Shown: piece by piece, positions 1-9,415 of the stretch
Numbering within the stretch: position 1 is the first letter of the stretch
Layout of the letters: every line of letters begins with the position of its first letter
Source: Actinomycetes bacterium
GTDB taxonomy: Bacteria > Actinomycetota > Acidimicrobiia > Acidimicrobiales > Acidimicrobiaceae
NCBI GenBank assembly: GCA_021803345.1
Contig: JAJZLS010000088.1
Span: forward strand, 1-64,000
Length of the DNA: 64,000 nt
Reading direction: 5' to 3'
The notes under the pieces: model-generated
The model's database searches: none
Told to the model about the DNA's origin: nothing
Seen by the model: only the letters and a program-made list of their open reading frames with translations
Translations under genes and position numbers: made by a program

Positions 1-596
1 TTCTCACCGTGCTGGCAATTGCGCCATCGATACTGGTGTTAATGACAGCATTCCCGCGGGTATTTATAGTATTGGCCTTGACAAGAAATGCATTGGGGAC
101 TCAAACCGTTCCGCCAAATCAGATTCTCGCAGGATTGTCACTGATTTTGTCGATTTATATAATGGCCCCAGTCATTTCAATTATCAACACGGACGCTATT
201 CAACCTTATTACCACGGGAAAATCAACGCCAGCCAGGCCATCAAAGCAGGCGAACAACCACTTAAAACTTGGATGCTAAAACAGACCAAGGTGCAAGAGT
301 TAGATATGTTGGCCTCATATAGCCATGAAAGCGTAAAGACACCAGCTGCCTTGCCAATGACTACAGTCATTCCTGCGTTTGTACTGTCAGAAATAGAAAA
401 TGCATTTTTGATTGGATTCATGATATTTATACCGTTTATGGTCATCGATCTGGCCGTGTCGGCAATCATGATGTCAATGGGGATGTATATGCTGCCGCCA
501 ACGTTAATTTCGTTGCCGTTCAAAATATTGCTCTTTGTTCTTGTAAATGGATGGACACTGGTGGTTCATTCTCTACTCATATCGTTTAACAGGTAG
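1..596 (+). CDS. fliP: Flagellar export gate protein FliP (5' end cut by window)
   Basis: FliP is a core membrane protein of the flagellar type III export gate, where it forms a ring with FliQ and FliR. The reading frame is open from the first base: codons before the GTG at 9 give L-T-V-L, which continues the usual family string LTVLxLAPSILxxMTxF, so the true start lies upstream of the window. Visible family marks are ALGTQ-x-VPPNQ early on, followed by several hydrophobic segments, with the gate-forming stretch FVLSEIENAFLIGFMIF near the middle and MSMGMYMLPP near the end. It ends in TAG four bases before fliQ, so the two are surely cotranscribed. Identity is firm; only the length is incomplete. 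Confidence 0.95.
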   Translation, partial: LTVLAIAPSILVLMTAFPRVFIVLALTRNALGTQTVPPNQILAGLSLILSIYIMAPVISIINTDAIQPYYHGKINASQAIKAGEQPLKTWMLKQTKVQELDMLASYSHESVKTPAALPMTTVIPAFVLSEIENAFLIGFMIFIPFMVIDLAVSAIMMSMGMYMLPPTLISLPFKILLFVLVNGWTLVVHSLLISFNR

Positions 597-600
597 TCAG

Positions 601-876
601 ATGACTAATACGACCGTGCTGACAATGGCATCGCAGGCATTGACGTTGATTGGAGAATTAGCGGGTCCTGCCCTGATAGTGAGTCTGGTAGTTGGATTTA
701 TTATCGCTGTTTTTCAGGCAGTTACTTCAATTCAGGAATTCACACTGACATTCCTGCCAAAAGTTGCCGCAATTGCAATAATAATGTTGGTCCTGGGTCA
801 CTGGATGCTGGGAGACCTAGTGTCATACACACAGCACCTATACAATTCCATTCCGCAAGTTATAGCAGGAAAATAA
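601..876 (+). CDS. fliQ: Flagellar export gate protein FliQ
   Basis: Small two-helix membrane subunit of the FliPQR export gate. The chosen ATG gives 91 residues, the normal family length; a longer in-frame start inside fliP would add an unneeded tail. Two hydrophobic segments cover about residues 15-40 and 53-75, separated by the family-typical stretch FQAVTSIQEFTLTFLPK. The fliP stop is four bases upstream, and the TAA stop shares one base with the fliR ATG (TAATG), indicating translational coupling. A weak AGGT lies about ten bases before the start. Confidence 0.95.
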   Translation: MTNTTVLTMASQALTLIGELAGPALIVSLVVGFIIAVFQAVTSIQEFTLTFLPKVAAIAIIMLVLGHWMLGDLVSYTQHLYNSIPQVIAGK

Positions 877-1637
877 TGTCGGTCAATATTTCTGCTCCCT
901 TCGCCATCGCAATGTTACTTGCCTTTGCACGCTCTATGGCATGGATCTCATCAGCTCCGCTGTTTTCTAATGTCGCAATACCTATGAAAATTAAAGTCGG
1001 TGTAGCCATTGCTTTGGCATTCCTGGCTGCGGGTCAGCTTGAACAGTTTCCGCTCCCTCAATCCGATGGACAGCTGATGATCGATCTTGTCATTCAAGCA
1101 GGGATAGGCTTTGCACTGGGATTTATAGTCAATATTTTCGTTAGTGCGGTTGTAAGTGCTGGGAGTTTGATTGATTTATTTTCGGGCTTGAATTTACCGC
1201 AGGCCATAGATCCTTTATCGCAGCAGCAAACTGCAATATTCGGCCAATTCTATAATCTCTTGCTAACTGCTTTGTTGTTTACGAGTGGAGCGGCAATAAT
1301 TATCGTGGACGGATTTCTTCGCTCCTATAAAGCAGTTGGAACGACTTTTCCAAGCGTAACGGTGGGTTCGTTAGCATCGGTTATCACGAGAGATGTAACA
1401 ACCTTTTTTATTTCGGCCGTAGAAATTGCAGCTCCGGTAATCGTGGTGCTCTTTCTCACCCAGGTGTTGTTGGCGCTGTTAGCCAAGGCTGTACCTCAGA
1501 TAAACGTATTCATATTCGGAATGCCTATCCAGGTTGGTATTGCGTTGCTAAGTGTATCAATAGCAATCAAGGTTATACCCAACGACATTTCAAATCTTGT
1601 AGCCAGGGGCGTAACCCAAATCTTTGGGGGAGGGTAG
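876..1637 (+). CDS. fliR: Flagellar export gate protein FliR
   Basis: Integral membrane component of the flagellar type III secretion gate. 253 residues, the usual length, with about six hydrophobic segments and family features such as SAPLFSNVAIPMKIKVGVAIAL near the N-terminus and AVPQINVFIFGMPIQVGIAL near the C-terminus. The start overlaps the fliQ stop by one base and the gene ends two bases before flhB. Gene order fliP-fliQ-fliR-flhB is the standard bacterial arrangement. Confidence 0.95.
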   Translation: MSVNISAPFAIAMLLAFARSMAWISSAPLFSNVAIPMKIKVGVAIALAFLAAGQLEQFPLPQSDGQLMIDLVIQAGIGFALGFIVNIFVSAVVSAGSLIDLFSGLNLPQAIDPLSQQQTAIFGQFYNLLLTALLFTSGAAIIIVDGFLRSYKAVGTTFPSVTVGSLASVITRDVTTFFISAVEIAAPVIVVLFLTQVLLALLAKAVPQINVFIFGMPIQVGIALLSVSIAIKVIPNDISNLVARGVTQIFGGG

Positions 1638-1639
1638 AA

Positions 1640-2731
1640 ATGGCCGATAAATCACAAAAAACGGAGCAAGCTACTCCTAAGCATAAAAAGGAAATGCGTG
1701 AGAAGGGAAATGTTGCAAAATCAGCCGAACTGGGTGGCTGGGCAACGATTCTCATAGTTGGTTCGGAAATAGCCAGCATCGAGGGAAGCAGCGCTAATAA
1801 AATACATTCGTTTCTTCTGACAACCACAACAGCGATGGGCCGACCCAGCGTTCCCAATGATCTGGAAGTACTGCAAAAAGGTTTAGGGACAGCACTTTAT
1901 GCTGCACTGCCGGTAGTCGCCATAATCGCAGTTCTTGGAACAGCAATAGGGTTGGCCCAGGTGGGTATAAGAATCACTCCTAGCGGTATCACGCCGAAAT
2001 GGTCAAGAATCTCTTTAAAAAATGGGATTCAAAATATATTTTCCGCAAAAGGTATGTGGACTTTGGCAAAAACCCTGATTAAACTCGCGATTTTGCTAGG
2101 AGTGGGCTACTTACTATTGCATTCAGTTATGTATGGAGTTATTGGAACCGGGATTTTTCCTCTGGGCGATATTTTGTCACAGGCCCAAGGAAGCTTCCTC
2201 TCTGTCATCAGGTATATAGGAGGATTAGCTCTCATCACGGCGTGCATTGACTACTACTTTGAACGGCGTAAATACCAACAAGATCTCAAAATGACCAAGC
2301 AAGAGGTGAAGCAAGAGTTCAGAGAGATGGAAGGCTCGCCGGAAATGAAACAGGCACGAAAAAATAAGGCGAGACAGTTATCACGAATGCAGGCCATGGC
2401 GGCAATTTCGAGGGCAGACGTCGTGGTGACAAACCCAACTCATTATGCGGTGGCGATAATATACGATCGCGAAAAAGACGGCGTTCCAAGGATAATCGCA
2501 AAAGGTGAGGATCTGATCGCGTTTGAGATGAGAGAGAAAGCTCTTTCATGTGGAGTCACAGTAGTCGAAAATCCACCTTTGGCAAGAACTATTTACTCGA
2601 TGTGTGAAGTGAACCAACTCATTCCCCAGGAATTATATGCAGCTGTCGCTCAATTGCTGGCGTATGTTTATTCGCTGTCACCGACTGCAAAAATGTTCAG
2701 AAAAATACATCAGATGTCGAATAGTGGCTAA
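1640..2731 (+). CDS. flhB: Flagellar export switch protein FlhB
   Basis: FlhB sets the switch from rod/hook to filament export by cleaving itself. The protein (363 aa) starts with the typical hydrophilic MADKSQKTEQATPKHKKEMREKG leader, has four membrane segments within about residues 30-205, then a charged linker and the cytoplasmic autoprotease domain. The cleavage motif NPTH is intact at residues 265-268, so it should self-cleave. It directly follows fliR. The next flagellar gene, flhA, is separated from it by about 3.5 kb of glycosyltransferase sequence, which is an unusual break of the flhB-flhA pair. Confidence 0.96.
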   Translation: MADKSQKTEQATPKHKKEMREKGNVAKSAELGGWATILIVGSEIASIEGSSANKIHSFLLTTTTAMGRPSVPNDLEVLQKGLGTALYAALPVVAIIAVLGTAIGLAQVGIRITPSGITPKWSRISLKNGIQNIFSAKGMWTLAKTLIKLAILLGVGYLLLHSVMYGVIGTGIFPLGDILSQAQGSFLSVIRYIGGLALITACIDYYFERRKYQQDLKMTKQEVKQEFREMEGSPEMKQARKNKARQLSRMQAMAAISRADVVVTNPTHYAVAIIYDREKDGVPRIIAKGEDLIAFEMREKALSCGVTVVENPPLARTIYSMCEVNQLIPQELYAAVAQLLAYVYSLSPTAKMFRKIHQMSNSG

Positions 2732-2794
2732 TTTACTGTTCAATTTCAGCAGACGTTTATGACATGTGGCACTTAGCAAAAAAGGTGGGTTAAC

Positions 2795-3214
2795 ATGAGA
2801 ATCACCATTGAGGGAAATCTCGAACAAACTGGAAGTTACGGAATTGTCAGCCTCTTCCTTGGAAAGGCGTTGGCAAAGCGAGGACATGAAATCAACTTGG
2901 CAGGAGCGGACATTCTGCCAGATCGCTTGAAAGAACTTGTCGATGGCGAAAATAACATTAGCGTTGGGGAGTCGATCACTCCCCAAGACGTGAGGATACG
3001 GCAAATTTGGCCACCCATATGGACCCGAGTGCATCCTAAAGAGACATTGATTGTAATACAGCCATGGGAATTTGGTTCGATCCCGGTGGAATGGTTGTAG
3101 GGAATTCAAAATGTAGATGCGATTTGGGTTCCAACCGAATACTGCAAAAGAGGCTATATCCAGGCAGGTGTTGCAATAAATGTGATCCACGAGATATTAG
3201 AGAACACAATCTAA
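2795..3214 (+). pseudogene. Glycosyltransferase remnant (N-terminal half, in-frame TAG)
   Basis: An ATG with a good ribosome site (AAAGGTGG, 2780-2787) opens a frame of 101 codons closed by TAG at 3098-3100. Reading on in the same frame continues the same protein family: before the stop is an IVIQPWEFGSIPVEW-like stretch, after it VDAIWVPTEYCKRGYIQAG. Together these match a common GT4-type glycosyltransferase N-terminal domain, in which an IQPWE(F/Y)GS..W segment is followed by VD.IWVPS.Y. The frame ends at TAA 3212-3214, where the nucleotide-sugar-binding half should begin, so both a nonsense mutation and loss of the 3' half are seen. It sits between flhB and another glycosyltransferase gene. 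A short product could still be made, but a full enzyme cannot. Confidence 0.75.
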
Positions 3215-3277
3215 CTTCAAAGTAGGTAGTAGTGTCATTATTCCTTAAACAGCATGTCAGCAAAGGATAAGTAAGGT

Positions 3278-5908
3278 ATGGCAAAAAGAAAAACTGCACG
3301 GGGAATTGGTCAATCAGGTGGGAAATTAAATCTATTGGCACTGTGCGTTATAGCTAAAAACGAAGAGGCGATGATTGAGAGATGTATCCAATCTGTTGCT
3401 GGAATAGCAGATGAAATAATTGTGTATGACACTGGCTCAAATGATAAGACAGTTGAAATAGCGGCGTCTAATGGCGCAAAAGTAATCGAGGGGTATTGGG
3501 ACGATTCATTTTCAAGGGCACGCAATGACGCGCTAGAGTCAACATCGTCGGAATGGATACTTTCTCTCGACGCTGACGAAGAATTCCTAGCTGACAAAAA
3601 TGCAATATTGGAGACACTAAAGAAAATTCCAACTTCAATCGACGCCTTTTTAGTTCCGATAGAAAGTCTTTATGGTCCGGGTAAAGCCAGTTCAGTACAT
3701 ACAGCAATACGTCTTTTCCGAAAGAGTCGTTGCACATGGAAACACCGCCTACATGAACAAGTGGCTTCAAAAACGGGAGGAAGCCTATCAGTCGCTTTTC
3801 TAAGTGGAGGCAGAATTCTTCACTACGGGTACATGTCGGAAGTGTTTGTTAGCAAGAAAAAAACTGAACGCAATTTAGAGCTGGCTAAGTTAGCTCTAGA
3901 AGATGGAGAATTGTCTCATGATTATGCACTTATGAACTACGGAAGAGCACTGCAATCTGCGGGTAAGAACGAAGAAGCAATCGAAGTGTTGAATCAGGCC
4001 ATAGAGGAAACATCTGACAATATAACGAAGCGGCTAGCTACAAGAAATCTAATCGCCGTACTGGACCGACAACAACGTTTCGCCGAATTGGAAGAAAAAA
4101 TAAAGTTCCTTCGAACCATTTCCATTAGTCAGATTCCTGCTGATATTGCTGAGGGACGGATGCTTTTGTCAAAGGGGGATACTGAATTAGGGTTAGAACT
4201 TTTGTCCAGAATACCAGCCAAATCAAGAGATGATGATGGCATGGAGTATTCATTTCACATGCTTGCGTCAATTAGGGCTGAGGCATTAGCAAAGCTCCAT
4301 AGGTACGAAGAAGCAGTAGATGTAATTTTCCAGGCAATCCAGTCAGACGGGATTATCGAAGCAGATATTCAAGAAGTGGCTAAGTGGATGAAAATGGCAA
4401 ATAAGAGTATTGCTGAAATAAGTAACTATCTCAATTCAGAGGATCTGGTAGCTATTCTTGGACGTGTCATGTGTTTACCGGTAGAGCAAACTGACGAACT
4501 CCTGGAAGCGATTTGGAATAAATTTCCAGACAGGCTAGAACCACTTGCTGCAGCTAGCAAAATAGGTAGCAGACTACAAATTGAAAGGGCGATGATATGG
4601 TCATCGCGACTGAGAAACAAGGGCATTTCTAGAGAGTGCCCGCTGGTGGCAATTACTTTAGATGAGACCCAATCTGTCGAAAGGCGGATATTGGCGGGGA
4701 CGGCTGCTTTCCAAGCGTTTGGCGAGACAGCGATAGTTGGCACGGTGCAAAAAATAGTAAATGAGCTAAATGAAGAGCAGCGCGAAAATGCAATGGCAAT
4801 GGTTCACAAGATAGCCCCTCGACTAATGGAAACACCGATAAAAGATGCAGAAGGGGAGGCAATAAAGATAAAAGTGGAGGGTCCGGGTAATAATTTACGA
4901 TTGCCGAATAAACCGAAACTAGAACTTCCTAAATTTAGCCACAAACCCGTGTCTGGTGGGATTAACGTAGTGGGGAAATTTGGGAGTACAACACTATATG
5001 GTGAAGTGGCGCGCAATCTGGCAAAAGTGTTCATGCTCGCTCAAGTGAAAGTTTCAACAAGCAGCTACAACCAGGATAGAGACAATTATCTTCCAAAATG
5101 GGACCACAAGGGGGACAGCACTCATCCATATGACCGGACGATATTTGTTCTCCCCCCTGACGATTACATCAATTTTGCAATTGAAATGGGTATAGCTCCG
5201 TTCGAAAATAGGAAAATTGAGGTGCTATGGCTACTCAGACAAGACGACAGAAAAGAACTCCTGGAGCAAGCAGCAAAAATGGTGCACAAGATAGTAGTGA
5301 CTTCAGAGCAATCTGCTATAACTCTGCGAGAAATTACTGATACCCCCTTGATGGTCATGCCAATGCCAATAGCACCAGCCAATAATGTAATTAGCGACGA
5401 GGAAGGAAGTACCACATTTATCGCAAGTGTTGATTTCAGGGAGGGATTTCAGAAGGAGATCTTCTCTTCGATAATTCAGTCTTACCGAGACAAATACTCT
5501 CCAAATGACAACACATGCTTAATCATCGAAACTGTTCATGACGAATTGTTCCAAAGCGAGCACGATCACGTCAAAGCGATGGTTATTGGCAGACCAGATA
5601 TTTTCCTCTACAAAAACCAGGGTAAAAGTGTTGGCGCAATCTTTGACGAAGGAATTCCTGGCCGCAGGGTATATTTAGCTATAAGCGAGAATAGCGTTAA
5701 TGAATTTCTGACCAATAAGGCTCGGCTGGCTGGAATCTCAGTTCTTGAGTTTCCCATTAGCAGCAAAGGCAGTGATGTCAGACTGTCAGTATTTGACAGA
5801 TTCGAAGCGTCAATTGCCGAACAAGCAACAATTACTGTCAAGGGAGAAGCCGCTAATGAAAAAATTCTCAGTGCCTGGACCTCTCACGTTAAAGGCGTTG
5901 TGGTTTGA
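3278..5908 (+). CDS. Large glycosyltransferase: GT2 + TPR-like + GT4-like domains
   Basis: 876 residues. Residues about 15-235 are a GT2-type transferase of the TPR-associated kind: LCVIAKNEEAMIERC at the start, VYDTGSNDKTVE, and the metal/nucleotide motif D98-A-D100. Residues about 205-500 look like helical TPR-type repeats (for example YALMNYGRALQSAGKNEEAIEV). From about residue 560 a third module begins with GGINVVGKFGSTTLYGEVARNL, resembling the N-terminal half of GT4 enzymes, but the usual C-terminal H-R-S-E-G motif is not visible, so its activity is doubtful. It lies within the flagellar operon between flhB and flhA, so modification of flagellin or another flagellar part is a reasonable inference. 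It is a clear paralogue of the gene at 36940. The acceptor and sugar cannot be told from sequence. Confidence 0.8.
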   Translation: MAKRKTARGIGQSGGKLNLLALCVIAKNEEAMIERCIQSVAGIADEIIVYDTGSNDKTVEIAASNGAKVIEGYWDDSFSRARNDALESTSSEWILSLDADEEFLADKNAILETLKKIPTSIDAFLVPIESLYGPGKASSVHTAIRLFRKSRCTWKHRLHEQVASKTGGSLSVAFLSGGRILHYGYMSEVFVSKKKTERNLELAKLALEDGELSHDYALMNYGRALQSAGKNEEAIEVLNQAIEETSDNITKRLATRNLIAVLDRQQRFAELEEKIKFLRTISISQIPADIAEGRMLLSKGDTELGLELLSRIPAKSRDDDGMEYSFHMLASIRAEALAKLHRYEEAVDVIFQAIQSDGIIEADIQEVAKWMKMANKSIAEISNYLNSEDLVAILGRVMCLPVEQTDELLEAIWNKFPDRLEPLAAASKIGSRLQIERAMIWSSRLRNKGISRECPLVAITLDETQSVERRILAGTAAFQAFGETAIVGTVQKIVNELNEEQRENAMAMVHKIAPRLMETPIKDAEGEAIKIKVEGPGNNLRLPNKPKLELPKFSHKPVSGGINVVGKFGSTTLYGEVARNLAKVFMLAQVKVSTSSYNQDRDNYLPKWDHKGDSTHPYDRTIFVLPPDDYINFAIEMGIAPFENRKIEVLWLLRQDDRKELLEQAAKMVHKIVVTSEQSAITLREITDTPLMVMPMPIAPANNVISDEEGSTTFIASVDFREGFQKEIFSSIIQSYRDKYSPNDNTCLIIETVHDELFQSEHDHVKAMVIGRPDIFLYKNQGKSVGAIFDEGIPGRRVYLAISENSVNEFLTNKARLAGISVLEFPISSKGSDVRLSVFDRFEASIAEQATITVKGEAANEKILSAWTSHVKGVVV

Positions 5909-6231
5909 GGGTAATTTAAGTCGTTTCTGCAGCTTTTTGACAATGCCAATGTTCAAAAAGGCTGTCGAAGCATTTTGGGAGCGGGAACGGATCCTCGGGT
6001 TCAGCATGCGTGTCGCCCCATTAGGGTTGCGGGCACAATAATCTCTATCCCGACGAAATCTGGCTTTATTTATCCGGGTAGCTCGTGAGCCAATACAGCT
6101 GATTCTTTTTAAATAACAAAGAACGGTAAAGACCCTCAATTATGCACAGAATTGTTCCGTAATATTAGGTGGCAGGAAAGCCAAAAAGTGTCCAGGGACG
6201 GACATGGTGACAGAAAGTTCCTGGATTTATT
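5909..6231 (+). other. Intergenic region before flhA
   Basis: About 320 bases between the glycosyltransferase and flhA. I see no convincing gene; short open frames here have no family resemblance. A TCCAGG/CCTGGA inverted repeat with a long loop occurs near 6190-6225, just before flhA. Given the glycosyltransferase debris on the other side of the large gene, this may be decayed coding sequence, but I cannot show it. Confidence 0.4.
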
Positions 6232-8316
6232 GTGGCTGGTACACTTTCGGAAAAATCTCAGCGCGGTAGAAATGTTAGTGCAATGGCTGTGCCTCTGGCA
6301 GTCGTTGCAGTAGTCGTAGTCCTTATTATTCCCTTGCCAACCTTTCTTATCGACCTGTTGATCACTCTCAACATTACTGGGTCGCTGCTAGTGCTGCTGA
6401 CTGCTATGCAAGTAAAACGGGCCCTGGATTTTTCGGTCTTTCCCACCTGGATACTAATAGCCACCATGTTCCGTCTGGCGCTTAATGTAGCTGTTACCAG
6501 GGAGGTACTTCTTCACGGTTACGCAGGGGTGGTTGTTCAAAGTTTCGGACATTTCGTAATAGGTGGATCAATAGTTGTTGGTTTAGTCGTCTTTTTTATC
6601 CTGGTGATTATCCAGTTTGTTGTCATAACCTCAGGATCCGGACGAGTGGCTGAAGTGGCCGCTAGATTCACCCTGGACGAAATGCCGGGCAAGCAGATGG
6701 CGATCGATGCGGATCGAACTTCTGGCGCAATCGATGAACATGAGGCAAAAAGGCGACGTCAAGAAGTTGCGGACGAGGCAGATTTTTATGGAGCAATGGA
6801 CGGTGCTTCAAAGTTTGTACGTGGAGATGCTATTGCAGCAATTGTAATCACTATGGTGAATCTTATTGGTGGTCTTGCGATAGGTATTTTGCAACGGCAC
6901 TTGTCAATCACAAAAGCTATCGATACCTACAGTCTGCTTTCCGTCGGCGACGGATTAGTAAGCCAGATTCCTGCATTACTTCTCTCGCTTTCAACGGGAA
7001 TTATTGTAACACGGGCAGCCACTGATCACGATCTAGGTCATCAAGTAGTGCAACAGTTGTGGAGATATCGCAAGATTGTGCGGACCGCGGGCGGAATCAT
7101 GACTGTTTTAGCTATTATCCCGGGCTTACCACGGCTACCGTTTCTTGTCATAGGCATCACAGTGTTTATATTTGGATCCCGGCTTCCGCAAGAAGCCCGG
7201 ACAGAGAGCGGCAGCATAAGCAGTCAAAACCTTGAAGTTCAACCTCAAGAGGATACTCCTGAAATAGTAGCTTCGAGAATCGCTGTTGAACCGATAACCC
7301 TCGAACTTGGCATAGATCTAATAGACCTGGTTCAGCCCCAATTGGGAGGGGACTTACTTGAACGAGTCAGAATTCTGAGACGAAATATCGCTTCAGAATT
7401 AGGAATAGTTATGCCGAGTGTTCATACCAGAGATAATCTCGATCTGGGTGCGTCGACATATGTGATCAAAATACACGGAATCACAATTGGAGAAGGAGAA
7501 GCACCTCAGGGGAAGGTACTTGCCATTGGAGGCGATCTTGAAGGATTGCCAGGTGATGCGACACTTGATCCCGCTTTCCAAGGAAAAGCTAAATGGATAC
7601 CCATTGGATTGAGTCATCAAGCCTCTCTTAAAGGGTTGACTGTAGTAGATAGATCTGCAGTTATAACCACCCACCTTTCAGAGATAGTTAAGAGGAACGC
7701 AGGCACACTGCTATCCCGTCAAGACACCAAACTATTGTTGGATGCCCTTAAAAATAACGCGCCTGTCGTTCTGGATGAAATGACGGCATCGAATTTATCT
7801 CTTGGCGAAATTCAAACAGTACTGCGGGAATTATTGAACGAAAATATACCGATCAATGATTTAGTGAGGATTATAGAAAGCCTTACCGAACAGGCAAGAT
7901 CGCAACAAAGAGATATCGATTCACTTGTTGAAGCAGCAAGAATTGGACTAGCCAGAACCATAGAATTCCTGTACAAACAAGAAGATGGAGTTTTGCACGT
8001 CATCACGGTTGCCCCAAATGTTGAACAAGAACTGCTGAATGCACTAAGAATTACGGAAAAGGGGCAAAGGCAGGTAGTGATTCCTGCCTCTCGTGCCGAA
8101 GCCATCATCAGGGAAATTGCAAAGATCGCAAGAGATGCCGAAGCCAGTGGGCTTGCTCCTGTGCTGATATGCGCCACAAAATTGAGACCGGCGCTAAAGC
8201 GGCTGCTTACCCAAAGCATACCAGAGTTACCGGTATTGGGGATAAATGAAATAGATGGAAATGTCCGAATCGTGACGGTGGGGAGTGTGATAGGTGAAAG
8301 CGTCGAAGTTGCATGA
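6232..8316 (+). CDS. flhA: Flagellar export gate protein FlhA
   Basis: FlhA forms the nonameric ring of the flagellar export gate and docks export chaperone-substrate complexes. 694 residues, standard length: eight membrane segments within about the first 320 residues, with the FHIPEP family signature MFRLALNVAVTR at about residues 79-90, and a large cytoplasmic domain afterwards. The cytoplasmic linker between membrane segments 4 and 5 contains the conserved stretch FTLDEMPGKQMAIDADRTSG. The start is GTG with a poor ribosome site; ATG at 6283 (residue 18) is an alternative but would leave almost nothing before the first membrane helix. The downstream gene's GTG lies inside the 3' end of flhA. 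Confidence 0.96.
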   Translation: MAGTLSEKSQRGRNVSAMAVPLAVVAVVVVLIIPLPTFLIDLLITLNITGSLLVLLTAMQVKRALDFSVFPTWILIATMFRLALNVAVTREVLLHGYAGVVVQSFGHFVIGGSIVVGLVVFFILVIIQFVVITSGSGRVAEVAARFTLDEMPGKQMAIDADRTSGAIDEHEAKRRRQEVADEADFYGAMDGASKFVRGDAIAAIVITMVNLIGGLAIGILQRHLSITKAIDTYSLLSVGDGLVSQIPALLLSLSTGIIVTRAATDHDLGHQVVQQLWRYRKIVRTAGGIMTVLAIIPGLPRLPFLVIGITVFIFGSRLPQEARTESGSISSQNLEVQPQEDTPEIVASRIAVEPITLELGIDLIDLVQPQLGGDLLERVRILRRNIASELGIVMPSVHTRDNLDLGASTYVIKIHGITIGEGEAPQGKVLAIGGDLEGLPGDATLDPAFQGKAKWIPIGLSHQASLKGLTVVDRSAVITTHLSEIVKRNAGTLLSRQDTKLLLDALKNNAPVVLDEMTASNLSLGEIQTVLRELLNENIPINDLVRIIESLTEQARSQQRDIDSLVEAARIGLARTIEFLYKQEDGVLHVITVAPNVEQELLNALRITEKGQRQVVIPASRAEAIIREIAKIARDAEASGLAPVLICATKLRPALKRLLTQSIPELPVLGINEIDGNVRIVTVGSVIGESVEVA

Positions 8317-9415
8317 ACTGAATTACCAGGAATTTGAAGCCGAAACTCTGGAAGAAGCTATAAAGAAAGCCAAGGACTCAGGCCTTAATGATACAGAGAT
8401 ACGGTGTTGGAAAGTCAGAAAAGGAGGAATGGCCGGCTTTTTCGCACGCGAACGTTATGTAGCTGCTAAGCACGATCCCCAGGAAGTAAAGATAGATCCA
8501 AATACGGCTGATGAATTAGTTGCGAAAACAAGCGAGTGGATTGAACATATCAACAGTGCGAAAAATCCAGACATAGGAAATGTCGAAAACTTCGCTGTAT
8601 CGGCGACTATGCCCCTGAGAGATCTGACCAATACCTCTCATCTGGAAGACCTGATCATCGATACAAAAGATGAGCTGCAGTGCGACAAATCCAGAGGAAT
8701 AAATATTGAGTTTGACAAAATGTTGGCAGAGGCCACGTTGATTACCAAACAGGCAATCGCCACTGGTGACAACGTTAGCTCCACCAACAGGACAGAAAGT
8801 TTAAATAGAAAACGAAGAAGCGGAGAACTCAGTGAACTTGGAATAGATAAAGCTATGTATCCTGAGGTAGAAGACGGTTCGTTAGATACGTTATTCTCAA
8901 TACTCAGTTCAATTGAAAAAGCTAAAGACCCAAAGGAAAATCAATCTGCTGGAACTGTCGCAATGGTGTTAAAAGCCTCGAGCTCTGCGTCAAATGAACA
9001 GATAGCAAGAATGTTTGAGGTGGAAGTCGAGGACGTGATATTGGCTGAATGCGACAAACTAGGAATGATCCAGGTAGCAATACGCAAAAAGAAAAGGTCG
9101 TTGACGATATGCGTAATTGAGACGAGTCTTGAAAATAACCTCGGAGAGGAAATCCAAGCGTGGATGAAAGACGTAAATCCATCATATGTTTTAGGCATCG
9201 TAGACGCTAAAGCTAAGGAGGTCGATGTTCTTACGTGGGTAAAAAAGATTCCTGCAATTACCTCACTTGCCTTGATGGATATACAGAAAACTTCCACTCC
9301 TGCTGAATTGATCGGTAAGGTACCGGTTGCTTTTCTAGATGGAGAACCAGCCACGCCATACCAGTGGATGATTGTATGCATGAGGGAACTAGCTAAAAGG
9401 AATGCTCGGCAATGA
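8294..9415 (+). CDS. FlhF-like protein lacking the GTPase domain
   Basis: 373 residues starting at a GTG that overlaps the end of flhA by 23 bases. Residues about 8-60 have the FlhF/Jag-type N-terminal form (Y-x-x-F-E-A-x-T-L-E-E-A-I, then VRKGGMAGFFARERY), and the position right after flhA is the normal place of flhF. There is no P-loop (GxxxxGKT/S) or other SRP-GTPase motif; instead there is a long charged middle and a C-terminal domain of about 130 residues containing VPVAFLDGEPATPYQW. FlhF normally places the flagellum and binds GTP; this version cannot bind GTP in that manner. I infer an actinobacterial FlhF-related scaffold. The next gene overlaps its stop (ATGA). Confidence 0.6.
   Translation: MKASKLHELNYQEFEAETLEEAIKKAKDSGLNDTEIRCWKVRKGGMAGFFARERYVAAKHDPQEVKIDPNTADELVAKTSEWIEHINSAKNPDIGNVENFAVSATMPLRDLTNTSHLEDLIIDTKDELQCDKSRGINIEFDKMLAEATLITKQAIATGDNVSSTNRTESLNRKRRSGELSELGIDKAMYPEVEDGSLDTLFSILSSIEKAKDPKENQSAGTVAMVLKASSSASNEQIARMFEVEVEDVILAECDKLGMIQVAIRKKKRSLTICVIETSLENNLGEEIQAWMKDVNPSYVLGIVDAKAKEVDVLTWVKKIPAITSLALMDIQKTSTPAELIGKVPVAFLDGEPATPYQWMIVCMRELAKRNARQ

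Noticed and set aside
3098..3100. Programmed read-through or pyrrolysine at the TAG codon
   Set aside because: The frame also lacks the whole C-terminal half, so simple gene decay explains it; no element for recoding seen.
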